This document shows, piece after piece, positions 1 through 10,224 of a DNA stretch of 64,000 bases. Made by a program: the position numbers and the translations under genes. The notes beneath the pieces are model-generated. The model did not search any database and was not told the origin of the DNA. It worked only from the letters and a program-made list of their open reading frames with translations. Numbering within the stretch: position 1 is the first letter of the stretch; every line of letters starts with the position of its first letter. The DNA is from Obelidium mucronatum (Eukaryota > Chytridiomycota > Chytridiomycetes > Chytridiales > Chytriomycetaceae): contig JAIVFH010000026.1 in the NCBI GenBank assembly GCA_025765595.1, positions 280,912-344,911 of the forward strand, given 5' to 3'.

Positions 1-1475
1 TGGATGCAAGCTGGGAATACGCGATTTACCCTTTTCGCGTTTCATGATTTGAGAGATGGGTTCGAGTTTCCGAGTTTGATGTTGAAAGGGCATTGTGGGT
101 GGTGATTGAAGCAGTGATATTATGTTTGGCCAATGGGTTCGGATAGGTGCCGTCTTGTTTTTGAGTTTTAGAACGAGACGTTTTTTTAAATACTCTTTAA
201 ATACCTCTGGGAAAGAGAACACAGCTGGAAAACTCGCGAGTCCGGTCGGCGGAGTATAGCCCGAGCCAGTTGGTGGCATGCAATGAAATCCGTCGGCCCA
301 AAAAGGAAGCGCATCCGAAACTTGGTAAATGAGAGATACATTCAGACACGTTGGATAGAAAGCCAGAAAGTCGTTTGTTCTAAGAAACCATGAGCAAAGA
401 CATACGCCTAATTTACAAAATAAAAATTCTGAGATTTACATGTGTTCGAGAGAAGTTGTATCTGGTTTTGACAGTTGATTCGCGTTCCAGTCTTTGATGG
501 TTGTTGTAGGTCCAAATGATTGGCATAGTACGCGCTGAAACACGATTCCAAATTTCAGGCTGATTGATTCAATAAAATGGTTCAACCAAGTTGATATGTG
601 AATGGTTGTATGTGCTTGCTCATGTACAGCATCAGTAGTCATAGGCGATGTGGCAAACAAGTTCTGAAGCCGAAAAGCAGATGAAGAAGAAGATCTCTGT
701 ACGTTTTGGTGATATGCTAAAGATGAAGACGGAGATGGAGATCGATTCGTTGGAGAGTCCAAACGTTTCAATGTAGTCAAGGGAATGCCCATATCTTGCT
801 GAAACGTATTCAGATCAGATAACCACTCTTTCAAGGATTTTTTAGCCTGATGCAAAGATACAGAAGCATCTTTGATGTTGAACTCGTCAATTTGTAAATC
901 AGCCAACAGGGATAACTTGAGCGTGGCGGCAAGACGAGCAGCATTCATGACAAAAAAGGACGCGCTTTGAATAACAGAGAATTTATCTAGAACCAGGACA
1001 AGTTCGCACAAGTCATCCCGTTGGAATCCTCTCTTCAGTAATTTGAAACTTCGAAAAAGTGCCAGTTGAATGGACAAGAACACTGCCATTTCAGATAAAT
1101 CATTTGACGGCGCGGATTCAAGTTCTCTATTGATGAGGTTCAGCAGAGATGATGCTTCGGCCTGTCGAGTTTGAGTGGTGAATGTTGGAACATGGAAGCT
1201 CACAAAAAACAATAAACCTCCAAATCCACTTCTTGGCAATCATCTTCAAATCCGAAAGAAAACAAATTCTTCTTCTTTTTCGTAATCCGTTTCTTGTAAA
1301 ACTGTAGCGACTCGCTTGCTTCGACAACACCAATCCACTGTTTAAGGTCAACCAAAGCACCAAGAAACCCATCGTCCGAAGCGACCACTAAAGACAGAGA
1401 TCTGCTTTCACCGGTTCCGAAATCGGATGAAATTGCACTCGATATTCGCGATAGAAATAGGGATGTTTGCGTCAT
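1..1475 (-). CDS. KICS2: KICSTOR subunit KICS2 (C12orf66)-like protein, partial
   Basis: KICS2 is part of the KICSTOR complex, which in animals anchors GATOR1 at the lysosome and restrains TORC1 when nutrients are low. The predicted protein starts MTQTSLFLSR at 1475. An intron of about 60 nt (roughly 1172-1231) joins DLE to AEASSLLNLI. A helical region aligns by eye with human KICS2, including a SLHQAKKSLKEWL segment (human SLHSAHTKLQTW) and a WLNHFIESISLKFG segment. After the apparent stop near 436 a second short intron is likely, because the next stretch towards position 1 encodes THWPNIISLL, matching human MHWPNVIMIM. The gene therefore continues past the left edge and its C-terminus is missing. 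Ser-rich residues separate the two helical blocks. Family assignment is from remembered sequence, not a search. It is fairly secure because three separate blocks agree in order. Confidence 0.7.
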
Positions 1476-1584
1476 TGTGGTTTTTTGTTTTGGATCGGAA
1501 AATTAATTGCAAGTACTTTTATGTCTAAATACTATAATTATGGTATAATCCACATTCTATAATTCTATCCACAGTAGAAATAAA

Positions 1585-2078
1585 TTAAATCAACAGAGCT
1601 GCCAGAACAGTCGTGCTCCACCCAGAAATCGCCAGCAATCCCAGAGTAGAGGACTTGCTTCCCGTACAAAGACTCACTAGCTGAGAAACGTCCGATGCTG
1701 CCGCCTGGCCGGAAGTGCCACAGCTGGTGACAAGTCCTTGGACTATTTTCAGGTTGTTCTGTGGTAAACAGAAGTCACTCCTTTAATCACAAAGTCATTT
1801 CGACAACAAGCGATCCTCACCGCTTGGCAGACACAGGCGGAAGCAGTCTGTGTATTTGCTGAAACTCCACAGCTTTGGTACATGGCCGCGACAGACTGGA
1901 GCTGCGTCAAACAAGCGGCAGTTGCCCCAGTCACAGTCGTGGGAACAACAGGAATCGAGATGGACGATGAGTTCAAGGCAGGCGCTACGCTTGTTGTTGA
2001 TACTGTCGCGGTTACAATGGATTGGCCATGGACTGCCAGGGATAGTGTTGAAATGGCTATTATGCTGAGAGAGATCAT
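1585..2078 (-). CDS. Small secreted cysteine-rich protein, probably GPI-anchored
   Basis: Function unknown. The ATG at 2078 opens a signal peptide (MISLSIIAISTLSLAVHG), followed by a Ser/Thr/Val-rich linker. A 62-nt intron with a GTGAGG donor follows the codons for CVCQA. Splicing it joins NNLKIVQGLVTSCG in frame and gives about 143 residues. Six cysteines remain, arranged C..C..CxC..C..C. The C-terminus is hydrophobic (LLAISGWSTTVLAALLI), which looks like a GPI-attachment signal. The pattern is not the eight-Cys CFEM or hydrophobin arrangement as I can read it. Similar small Cys-rich surface proteins are common in chytrids, but I cannot name a family. Confidence 0.65.
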
Positions 2079-2274
2079 TTTGTTGTAAATTGACAGTAAA
2101 TTGAATAAGGATTCAAGTTGTCTTCAATCAAAACATCAAAATAATATCCCTGTTTCCGCAATTTAATTGACACGATTCATCGACATATTGGGTCGTATAT
2201 TGTGCAATTTTGGTACTTTTGATGATTGATATAAAGAGAGCACTCAAATTACTGAGCAGCGAGTAATACAACCA

Positions 2275-3744
2275 TCAAATCAAAGCATCCAAAAACTTAA
2301 CAAGAAACTCCGGTGCTGGAAGGTTTGCAGCACCAACTCCACGAAGATATGGTCCAGCCATTAAAGGATCCGTCAGAAGTATCACATACATGGTGACTAG
2401 GTTCGCACCAACAGTCTGTTAGCTCATATAGAAAAACGGACTCAATCGCTGCAAACTACTCACCTGCCCAGCGCACCCACGGCCAAAGACCTTGCACTCC
2501 CCACAACTTTCCAAACCCAGTCACTTCTTGAATTCCAAATTCAACCACGCAAAGCAGCCCATGCACGAAAAAGAAGCAGAAGTTATCCCCAAGCGGCTGT
2601 GTTCCCAAGAAAAAGAGCCATACAAAGTATTCATGGGCTATTCCAGAGACAGTAAACGACGCGATACATCCAATAGCAGTAAATACGTGGTGAATGAATC
2701 GCCGTCCGCTTGACGACTTGTGTTTATCTTTCACAGTACCGGGGAGAAATCGGGATTCCAAAAACTTGATGGTTGGTGAAAACACCATGTGATGCAAATA
2801 GCTTTTGACGGGAATATTCCATCGACGCCCCCACTAAAACGAATCGACATTTCAATTTCATGGTAAATTCGCTGCCGAGTAGTACTCACAAACTCACGAA
2901 GGGACGTTGACCGATGCGGAGCGTTGAAGAGCGGGATAAATGGCGCATCAAAAATTGCGAAAACCAGAGAGGCGATGGGTGTATGCACTGTTTTCATAAT
3001 CAGAAACATAAATTGTTGTGCACTTCGAAAAAAAAACTGCACCCAAATCCATGATACAGAGCCCAGCCACACCCGACACAATATAATTCCTGAGTCCATT
3101 GAAATCACTAACGCTTAGAATTCCAACATGTGCAGTAAACGGGTACTTTCTGAAATAGGCTACACAGGTGCAGTAAATGACAAACACAACACACTGACGC
3201 GCCAACAACTTCATATAATACGCAAGAGTGCGATCTTGAGGGTGTACTTTCGCTATACCAGCCATTTTCCACGCATCATGCCTGTCTTGAGCTTTTTTCT
3301 GCTTTCTAAGTGGCCGGTTGTCTGCTGTAACATAGAACTCAATGTACTCGGCGAAACTCCAATTAGATACGAGAATCGATCTTAAGAATCGTTTGGATTT
3401 CGAGGTTAAAGTTGGGAATTGAACAATTAAGTGACGGTTTGCTCACCTTGACAGCACTCTCAATTCCAAAATTCGAAGGATCGAAAACACGAGCATCTCC
3501 AGTTTAATAAAGAGATCGACTTGCGCATGTGGAAAAGGGAAGAGAACAGATGCAATGACATGTGGGATGGCAGTGATCAAGATCTGTTGTGCCAGGTTCA
3601 CCGGTTCCTTCTGCCTCATGAGAGCATAGTGCACAATTGGCAGCACTGAAGACACGGATATCTAATCAAAAATAGATTAATGAATTCTTTCATGGCAATG
3701 CGAGATCCCCTTACACCAGCTAACAGCTCGAGCACGAACAACAT
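2275..3744 (-). CDS. Wax-synthase-like membrane-bound O-acyltransferase (MBOAT_2), copy 1
   Basis: Multi-exon gene of the wax synthase/MBOAT_2 type, which transfers acyl groups from acyl-CoA to alcohols or sterols in the ER membrane. I place the start at 3744 (MLFVLELLAG), spliced through a GTAAGG donor to ISVSSVLPIVHYAL. Later exons give a cytosolic segment (NWSFAEYIEFYVTADNRPL), then APFIPLFNAPHRSTSLREFW and the conserved SGIAHEY block. The His in that block is the expected catalytic residue. The terminal exon reads VTMYVILLTDPLMAGPY and stops at 2275. Exon order and block spacing match the three other copies in the window. It is the most diverged of the four. Acceptor substrate cannot be told from sequence. 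Confidence 0.75.
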
Positions 3745-3897
3745 TTCTGGTTAAATCCAGAAACGACATTACGAAGGCCTTGGTTCCCTTGGCAGGGACA
3801 GCCACAACAAGAACATTGAAATTAAGTGCTCTCCTCTTTTTGATTGATTGTTGACTTTGAAAAACTGGTTCGGCTCCCTTCACTTTTTCCAAACAAA

Positions 3898-6102
3898 ATG
3901 AGGATTGAACCATCAAAGGAAACGGAGGAGTTGCTCAAGCAGCAGATTGATCGCGAACAAGCATTGCATATTGCGCAAAGCTCTGGATCGACTACTAGGC
4001 GGTCATGCATCAAATGGTCTGTCTTCGTAGGAGTCTGTGTGATGATTGCTGTTGTTGCAAGCCAAACCATCCCAAAGTTGTCTCCACTCTCCACTGGAAC
4101 CCAATCTGCCTCGACCGCATCTGCGATTGCTGCCCCAACGTATTCCTGTAAATTCACTACCACGAAGCCTCCTTTGGATGGATCTCTTTCTGGAGCTTGG
4201 TTGAATGCCGAACAAACTTCTTCCTTCATCGACATTACTGGTACTGGGCCCACTCCGCGATACACTACAAATGCCATGATGCTCTGGGATAACGAATACC
4301 TGTACATTGGAGCCCGTATCCAAGATCCGGATGTCTGGTCAAACATGAAAACGCGAAACTCCCCACTCTACCAGGAAAACAACTTTGAATTCTTTATGGA
4401 TCCGGAAAGCGATGGACTCAATTACTACGAACTCGAAATCAATGCATTGGGAACATCATGGCAATTGAGTTTGGATAAGCCATACAACCAAGGGGGATAT
4501 GCCACAAACCCAAACGAAATTAGCGGGTTAATCAGTAATGTTCGCGTCCAGGGAACAGTGAATCGCGCATGGGATGTGGATCAAGGATGGACTGTTGAAA
4601 TTGCTATTCCTTGGAGCGGAGTCTCTCGATTCTCCAGCAAACAAGGTGCTCCCAACAACGGAAACTCTATGCGGGTCCAATTCGCCAGAAGTCAGTGGGG
4701 ATTCAATGTCGATGGAAACGGTAACTACGCAAAAACGAGCCAGAGTGATACCTGGGTTTGGGCGGGTATGAACGGACAAAGCACCATTCATGACCCATCT
4801 TCGTGGGGTACTGTTTACTTTGTTGGCGGGCCCACTATCGACCCCCCTTCCATTCCGGCTGGGTTTAATTACGTTGGCTGTTATAACGACGACAACAACA
4901 ATCGTTTGGTCGCCAACCGTCTCTACACTTGGTATGAAATGACTGTTGAGGAATGTGGGCGTTTGGCCGTTGCAGCTGGATATACTATTTTTGGTCTGCA
5001 GTACAGATACGAGTGTTGGGGCGCCAACGTCCTGTCATATGCTCCAACGTCCGGGGATCGTTGTAACATGGTTTGTCAAGGAAACCCTCTCCAAATGTGT
5101 GGTGGAGCTGGCGGTCTGTCAATCTATTCGAACCAAAACCCAGTTCCAGTAGCCCAATCAGCCAAGCCGTCTTTGCCACCAGGATACAAATACGTGGGAT
5201 GTTATCAAGACGATAACAATAATCGTCTTGTGGTGAATCGTTTGACTACGTGGCTGGAAATGACTGTGGAACAGTGTGGGCAGGCGGCCGTCGCTGCTGG
5301 ATACTCCATCTTTGGGCTTCAATACGAATATGAATGCTGGGGAGCAAACATGCTGTCATATGCGCCAAGCAACAGCGATCAATGCAACATGCCTTGTCTC
5401 GGTAACCGTGGCCAAACTTGTGGTGGCAGTGGTGCGTTGTCGATTTACTCCAATTTGAACGAACTTCCTGTCAAGCAAGCAGAAGCACCTTCATTGCCAT
5501 CCGGTTTCAAGTACGCCGATTGTTATCAAGATGACAACAATAACCGTCTTCTCTCCAACCGCCTCTACTCTCAATCTGGAATGACTGTCGGCATTTGTGG
5601 ACAGCTCGCCGTTGCTGCTGGATACAGCGTCTTTGGTGTGGAATACGGGTCTGAATGTTGGGCTTCCAACTCTTTGTCTTATGCGCCCACCTCCAGTAAC
5701 CAATGTAACATGCGTTGCCAAGGAAACTACAATGAAATCTGTGGTGGCAGTGGAGCAGCTTTAGTATACTCAACTCAAATTCCAGTTCCTTTCAACACGC
5801 CACAAGTTCCGTCTGCTCCTAACGGATACCGTTACGTTGACTGTTACCAAGACAACAACGGAAACCGACTTCTTCAACACAGACTTACTCCAAAGTGGCG
5901 CATGTCGCTTGAATTGTGTGCGAGTTTGGCAGATCTTGGTGGATACACAGTCTTTGGAGTGGAGTATTCGTCAGAGTGTTGGGCAGACTATGGGTTCAGT
6001 TATAGCCCGTCAGTGAGTGGAAGATGCAACATGCCGTGTGATGGCAAAAACGACCAAGTTTGTGGTGGAAGCGGCGCGTTGTCTGTTTTTGCAAAGAACT
6101 GA
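3898..6102 (+). CDS. Membrane-anchored CBM9-like protein with four WSC domains
   Basis: A single open frame of 734 residues from the ATG at 3898. An in-frame ATG at 3844 lies in pyrimidine-rich leader-like sequence, so I prefer 3898. A short cytosolic tail is followed by one membrane segment (residues ~37-53, KWSVFVGVCVMIAVVAS) acting as a signal anchor. Residues ~82-311 resemble the carbohydrate-binding family 9-like fold (LWDNEYLYIGARIQDPDVW, NNFEFFMDPESDGLNYYELE). Four WSC domains follow at about 321-415, 428-520, 535-625 and 642-734. Each has GYxYVGCYxD, ECWG, CNM and CGGxGxLSIYS-type blocks and the conserved cysteines. WSC domains bind glycans in fungal cell walls. The likely role is cell-surface or wall polysaccharide binding, since no catalytic domain is seen. 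The gene at 6140 is a tandem duplicate. Confidence 0.88.
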   Translation: MRIEPSKETEELLKQQIDREQALHIAQSSGSTTRRSCIKWSVFVGVCVMIAVVASQTIPKLSPLSTGTQSASTASAIAAPTYSCKFTTTKPPLDGSLSGAWLNAEQTSSFIDITGTGPTPRYTTNAMMLWDNEYLYIGARIQDPDVWSNMKTRNSPLYQENNFEFFMDPESDGLNYYELEINALGTSWQLSLDKPYNQGGYATNPNEISGLISNVRVQGTVNRAWDVDQGWTVEIAIPWSGVSRFSSKQGAPNNGNSMRVQFARSQWGFNVDGNGNYAKTSQSDTWVWAGMNGQSTIHDPSSWGTVYFVGGPTIDPPSIPAGFNYVGCYNDDNNNRLVANRLYTWYEMTVEECGRLAVAAGYTIFGLQYRYECWGANVLSYAPTSGDRCNMVCQGNPLQMCGGAGGLSIYSNQNPVPVAQSAKPSLPPGYKYVGCYQDDNNNRLVVNRLTTWLEMTVEQCGQAAVAAGYSIFGLQYEYECWGANMLSYAPSNSDQCNMPCLGNRGQTCGGSGALSIYSNLNELPVKQAEAPSLPSGFKYADCYQDDNNNRLLSNRLYSQSGMTVGICGQLAVAAGYSVFGVEYGSECWASNSLSYAPTSSNQCNMRCQGNYNEICGGSGAALVYSTQIPVPFNTPQVPSAPNGYRYVDCYQDNNGNRLLQHRLTPKWRMSLELCASLADLGGYTVFGVEYSSECWADYGFSYSPSVSGRCNMPCDGKNDQVCGGSGALSVFAKN

Positions 6103-6139
6103 TGAATTAAAAACCATTTCTTGTTGATTTCTTCCAATT

Positions 6140-7204
6140 ATGGACATTGATACCAAACCGTCCAAGATATTGGAAGAAGAGCCCCCTCCAACTGCGCTCC
6201 AGACTTTAAAGCAATCGCTTATCAAATTGTCTGTGTTTGTTGGAGTCTGTGTGGCGGTTGCTGTAGTTGCGAGCCAGACCATTCCAAAGTTGTCTCTCAC
6301 GACCGAAACTCAATCCGCCTCGAAAGCCTCTGCGATTTCGTCGCCAATTTATTCCTGTCAATTCACTTCTACGAAGCCTCCTTTGGATGGAACTCTCAAT
6401 GGACCTTGGGTGAACGCTACCCAAACAGCCTCCTTCATTGACATAACCGGCGATGGACCCACTCCTCGATACAATACAACTGCAATGATGCTCTGGGATA
6501 ATGAATACCTGTATATTGGAGCCCGTATCCAAGACCCGGATGTCTGGTCAAACATGCAAGGCAGAAACACCCCGCTCTACCAAGAAAACAACTTTGAATT
6601 CTTTATGGATCCGGAAAGCGATGGACTCAATTACTACGAACTCGAAATCAATTCGTTGGGAACAACATGGCAATTGAGTTTGGATAAGCCATATAGTCAA
6701 GGAGGAGTTGCAACGAATCCAAGTGAAATAAATGGATTAATTAGCAAAGTTGGAATCCAAGGAACGCTAAACAAATCCGGAGACGTGGATCAAGGATGGA
6801 TTGTTGAAATTGCTGTTCCTTGGAGCGGCATCTCCCAATTCTCTGGTAAACAAGGCCCTCCAAATCATGGAAACTCTATGAGAGTTCAATTCGCGAGAAG
6901 TCAGTGGGGATTCAATGTCGATGGAAAGGGTACCTATTCGAAAACGGGAAACAGTAGTTCTTGGGTTTGGGCAGGAATGAATGGGCAAAATACCGTCCAC
7001 GATCCGTCCTTGTGGGGAACTGTTGTTTTTGAACGCAATTCCGCAGGGACTGCTATTCCGTCCACGTCAGTAACTGTAACTGGTGGAGCTGGGAATGTCA
7101 CAACCAATGTGGCAACTGTGTTGCCAGTAACCAGCGCCAAGTCAACGACACCTCGTACTATGATATTTAATCCCATATTACAACTGATCTTGTGTGCGAT
7201 TTAA
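6140..7204 (+). CDS. CBM9-like surface protein without WSC domains (tandem paralogue)
   Basis: A single frame of 354 residues starting 37 nt after the previous stop. It is a clear duplicate of the gene at 3898: a membrane segment (residues ~30-48, KLSVFVGVCVAVAVVAS) and a nearly identical CBM9-like domain with LWDNEYLYIGARIQDPDVW and NNFEFFMDPESDGLNYYELE. The WSC block is absent. It is replaced by a short Ser/Thr/Val-rich stalk and a hydrophobic end (ILQLILCAI) that could be a GPI signal. If both ends are used, the anchor type differs from its neighbour. Probable role is glycan binding at the cell surface. Substrate unknown. Confidence 0.82.
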   Translation: MDIDTKPSKILEEEPPPTALQTLKQSLIKLSVFVGVCVAVAVVASQTIPKLSLTTETQSASKASAISSPIYSCQFTSTKPPLDGTLNGPWVNATQTASFIDITGDGPTPRYNTTAMMLWDNEYLYIGARIQDPDVWSNMQGRNTPLYQENNFEFFMDPESDGLNYYELEINSLGTTWQLSLDKPYSQGGVATNPSEINGLISKVGIQGTLNKSGDVDQGWIVEIAVPWSGISQFSGKQGPPNHGNSMRVQFARSQWGFNVDGKGTYSKTGNSSSWVWAGMNGQNTVHDPSLWGTVVFERNSAGTAIPSTSVTVTGGAGNVTTNVATVLPVTSAKSTTPRTMIFNPILQLILCAI

Positions 7205-7237
7205 TTTATTTTGTAAATACACGCCTCATATCCTCGT

Positions 7238-8262
7238 TTATTCATGTGTGCCACTTAATAAGTATTCTTCAGCCTCAATGTAGCTTTGCAAGCCCCCAAT
7301 ATCCAATCTTCCAGTAACTCCAACAGCGTACACAGGATAATTTGCAACCAACCAAGCAATTAGCTTTCCCGCAGCGTCTCTGGCCTCCAAACCTTCCCCA
7401 CGTGCGACACTATCCTTCACAAACTGATGAACCAGCGGTAAAGCCGGGGAAGAAAGGTAATAAAAGCAAGGACAAGCAAGACGCGATGAAGTCTCACTTG
7501 GGTGTGGCTTTTCAATCAATGACAGAACGCGGTTTGCATTTCCCACGCTGTCAGTAGCATCTGTGGCCAAAATCCCGGTCTTCAATGTATCCATATCATT
7601 TGCTACCAAGTAGCTTGCGACGAAACAAGGCGGACGCGCCGTGGCCGAGTTCAACGCTGCTTTTGTAAGGAATTCCTTCAAACTAAAGTCCTTCAGAAAG
7701 AGCGTGTCGCCAGCCACAACGAGAACTGCGGAATATTTCTCTGTATTTTTCAGAGAGAAATGGGAAATCGCGAGACTGAGGTCAGTGGTTGCTCCTTACA
7801 ATTATATTTGACGTTGTTGAATTTTGTATGTCAAGAGATTGATTCCTTTTCTCACCTAAGCGAGATTCATTTGTAAGAGTTCCGTCGTTGAAGATTCTGT
7901 CTTGTGGGAATACGGAGTCTTTAGCCCAAGAAAGGAACTGCGAGTGGTTGCTGGCATTGCAGATTATGAAAGCCTCCGTTGGGATACTGTCTTCGATCCT
8001 AAGGGTTTCCGAATGAGCCATGCTAGTTGCATTACCTTCCAGACACTCACTCCTTGAGTAGTTCTAGCCAGTGGCCAATTAATGGTTTCCCCGCCAGCGG
8101 CAGCAGTGCCTTTGAGACTCCTTTCTGTGCTTCGAAGCGACCTGAAGAGTCTGCTAGAATGTCTTTCTGAAGCCTTGTGCCGTATCCTGCCGCCAGAATC
8201 TAACTGCAATGAGTCGGATGTTGATATGATGATTTGTTTACCAGAACAGCGATTTTGGACAT
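7238..8262 (-). CDS. Sugar-phosphate nucleotidyltransferase
   Basis: Member of the nucleotidyltransferase family that makes NDP-sugars from sugar-1-phosphates. After a 38-44 nt first intron the N-terminus reads MSKIAVLILAAGYGTRL, the signature nucleotide-binding loop. KALLPLAGKPLIGHW follows. A later exon carries VLVVAGDTLFLKDFSL with the metal-binding Asp, then SLIEKPHP, the usual EKP sugar-site motif, and GRLDIGGLQSYIEAEEYL near the C-terminus. The join NESRLG/ATTDLSLAIS removes a clean GTGAGA..AAG intron. One junction, LLK to MAHSETLRIEDS, is only explained by a 28-nt intron, so it may be misread. Total length is about 300 residues. I cannot tell the sugar or the nucleotide. It is divergent to the MBOAT gene at 8407, with a 144-nt shared promoter space. 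Confidence 0.78.
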
Positions 8263-8406
8263 GGAATGACAATGGAATAATAAATATTCAAACAATACAC
8301 GAATAGCAACGAATAGCTATGTTGGACACAAAATGCATCTTGATCGTGCGTTGATGCGGAAGATGCAGAATTGGTTTGGCGATGGAACTTAAAAGGATTC
8401 GGAGAA

Positions 8407-9847
8407 ATGGCCTTGGCGATAGTCCATCCCTTAGTCGCCCTCGTACGTTTAGCCGATGCATGTTATGCCATTTCCTTTCTAAAATTGAAAACAGGCAATC
8501 CCTCTCGTTCTTTCTCCTTCAATCCACTTCCACTTGCTCCGAAATCAGAATCAATCCAATGCCGTAGTAGCGGTTTTAGGAGCAGTCCTCCTTGGCCTCA
8601 CACCGATATTGTTTCCGTGTAATTACTTAGAGATTGATTACAGCGTGAAGGGTGCATCCTTCTTTTTCGTAGTGAGGATCCTTGAGATGGCGACTTTTCC
8701 AAGGTCAAACCACATTACAATCTATCTAAAGTAAATGCTTTAACGAATGCGATATTAGATCCATGAATTCAAAGTGGAAGCTTGCGGATTATGGAGAGTT
8801 CCTTGCCACTTCGAGCAATAAGCCAGTCCGGGCAATGGAGGAAAGGAAGGGCAAGCAAGCATCCAAAGACTATGGAGTCGCACGAAAAGAAAGAAAATGG
8901 ATCCCTCGAATCGTGCACGCTAAAGATCGAAACTTGAAATGGTTTGTGTCGATGGGGCTGAGTCTCGTTGGGCACTGGTTATGCTACACGTTTACATTGG
9001 CGTATTTCCAAACGTATGGGTGCAGTTCGGAGTCGTGGCTACTGAACATATTTGATATCCGGGAATTAATGGATCATGTCATGTTTGCAATTATGTTTTA
9101 CTGTGATTTTCAGATAGGTATGTTTTCTTTCCCAACTCCCCATAATATGGTACTTATGGTTGGTTTTCCAGCATATGTTTTCGGTACTTTAGGGCTAGTA
9201 CTGTTTCTCGGCGCGCCATATACCCCACTCTTTGATAAACCATATTTGGCGACGTCATTGCGTGACTTTGTAAGCCCACTTAAATTGCTATTTCTTTTAT
9301 TTGAGAGTCTGAGACGAAGGCATTTATACAGTGGTCGCATCGATGGAACTACCCTATCAAATTGACATTCCATCGAATCGTGTTTACTCCAATTCTTCAT
9401 GTGATGGATCCATTCAACACGAGTTCAAAAACCAAGTCCTCGAAACGCCATTCAGAGCTCCAACTCGCGATAGCAACCTTCGCGTCTTTTTTGTTTTCTG
9501 CCTTGTTTCATGAGTATACTGCAGTGTTATTGTTTTCAGGCGAGCCTTTGGCAGTCAATTCTGTATTTTTTATTATGCATGGGATCTTATGCATCTTGCA
9601 AGTTTCGATCCAGCGTATTTCTGGCTATGGTATTAGTTGGGGAGTCGGTCCTGGATGGTCGGTTCTCGGTTGGATTGGTGAGTTGGTATTTTCCTGTCGG
9701 TGTTTCGCTTACTATTCGCCATCAGCGACTATGATTACATTGCTAGTAACTTGCCCTTTATTCCTTGGTCAATACGCGAGAAGTGCCGTCATGGTGCAGT
9801 GCCCAGTATCACCACAAGTTCTTGCGTTCTTCAAGACAATTGTTTGA
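8407..9847 (+). CDS. Wax-synthase-like MBOAT, copy 2
   Basis: Spliced start MALAIVHPLVAL (8407) joins AIPLVLSPSIHFHLLRNQ through a GTACGT..CAG intron. The exon at 8763-9115 encodes the large cytosolic segment and transmembrane helices. Further exons give FGTLGLVLFLGAPYTPLFDK, ATSLRDF, then WNYPIKLTFHRIVFTPILH and SALFHEY with the putative catalytic His. The final exon ends TCPLFLGQYARSAVMV..FKTIV at 9847. Hydrophobic segments fit an ER polytopic enzyme. Role inferred from family: acyl-CoA-dependent O-acylation of a long-chain alcohol or sterol. A 168-nt stretch of its third exon is almost identical to copy 3, although the remainder differs more, suggesting gene conversion. Confidence 0.8.
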
Positions 9848-9957
9848 AGGAGACTCACTTGAGTCTGTGCGTGTTTGTTAAGGCCGTCGATTAAAAAAAT
9901 AAAAATATGGTAGAATATGCTTCCGCCTTTACAATAACTGCCATTCTGCCCATTCAA

Positions 9958-10200
9958 ATTAGTTTATCCATCCCTTAGCTGCTCTGGTACGGATATGCCA
10001 TGCTCTTTATTCAATTTCGTTAACTAGTTAAGTTGCAAACCTGTCTCTGCGGATTATGGAGCAAGCATCCAAAGACTACAGAGTTGAACGAAAAGGAAGT
10101 AAAAGAATCCTTAGGATCGTACATGCTAAAGATTGAGACATGAAATGGTTTGTGCCGTTGGGGAAACATGAAATGGTTTGTGTCGATGGGGCTGAGCCTA
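9958..10200 (+). pseudogene. Decayed fragment of an MBOAT gene
   Basis: Between copies 2 and 3 lies a remnant of another copy. Around 9968-10040 the sequence resembles exon 1 and intron 1 of copy 3 (for example ctgctctggtacggata). From about 10050 it continues with pieces of the third exon (gcaagcatccaaagactac, then cgaaaaggaagtaaa). The stretch aaatggtttgtg..gatgggg appears twice in a row near 10142-10190. A deletion has removed most of exon 2 and part of exon 3, and stops interrupt the frame. It runs directly into the start of copy 3. Confidence 0.7.
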
Positions 10201-10224
10201 ACTGAACTCAAAAAGATTGGAGAA

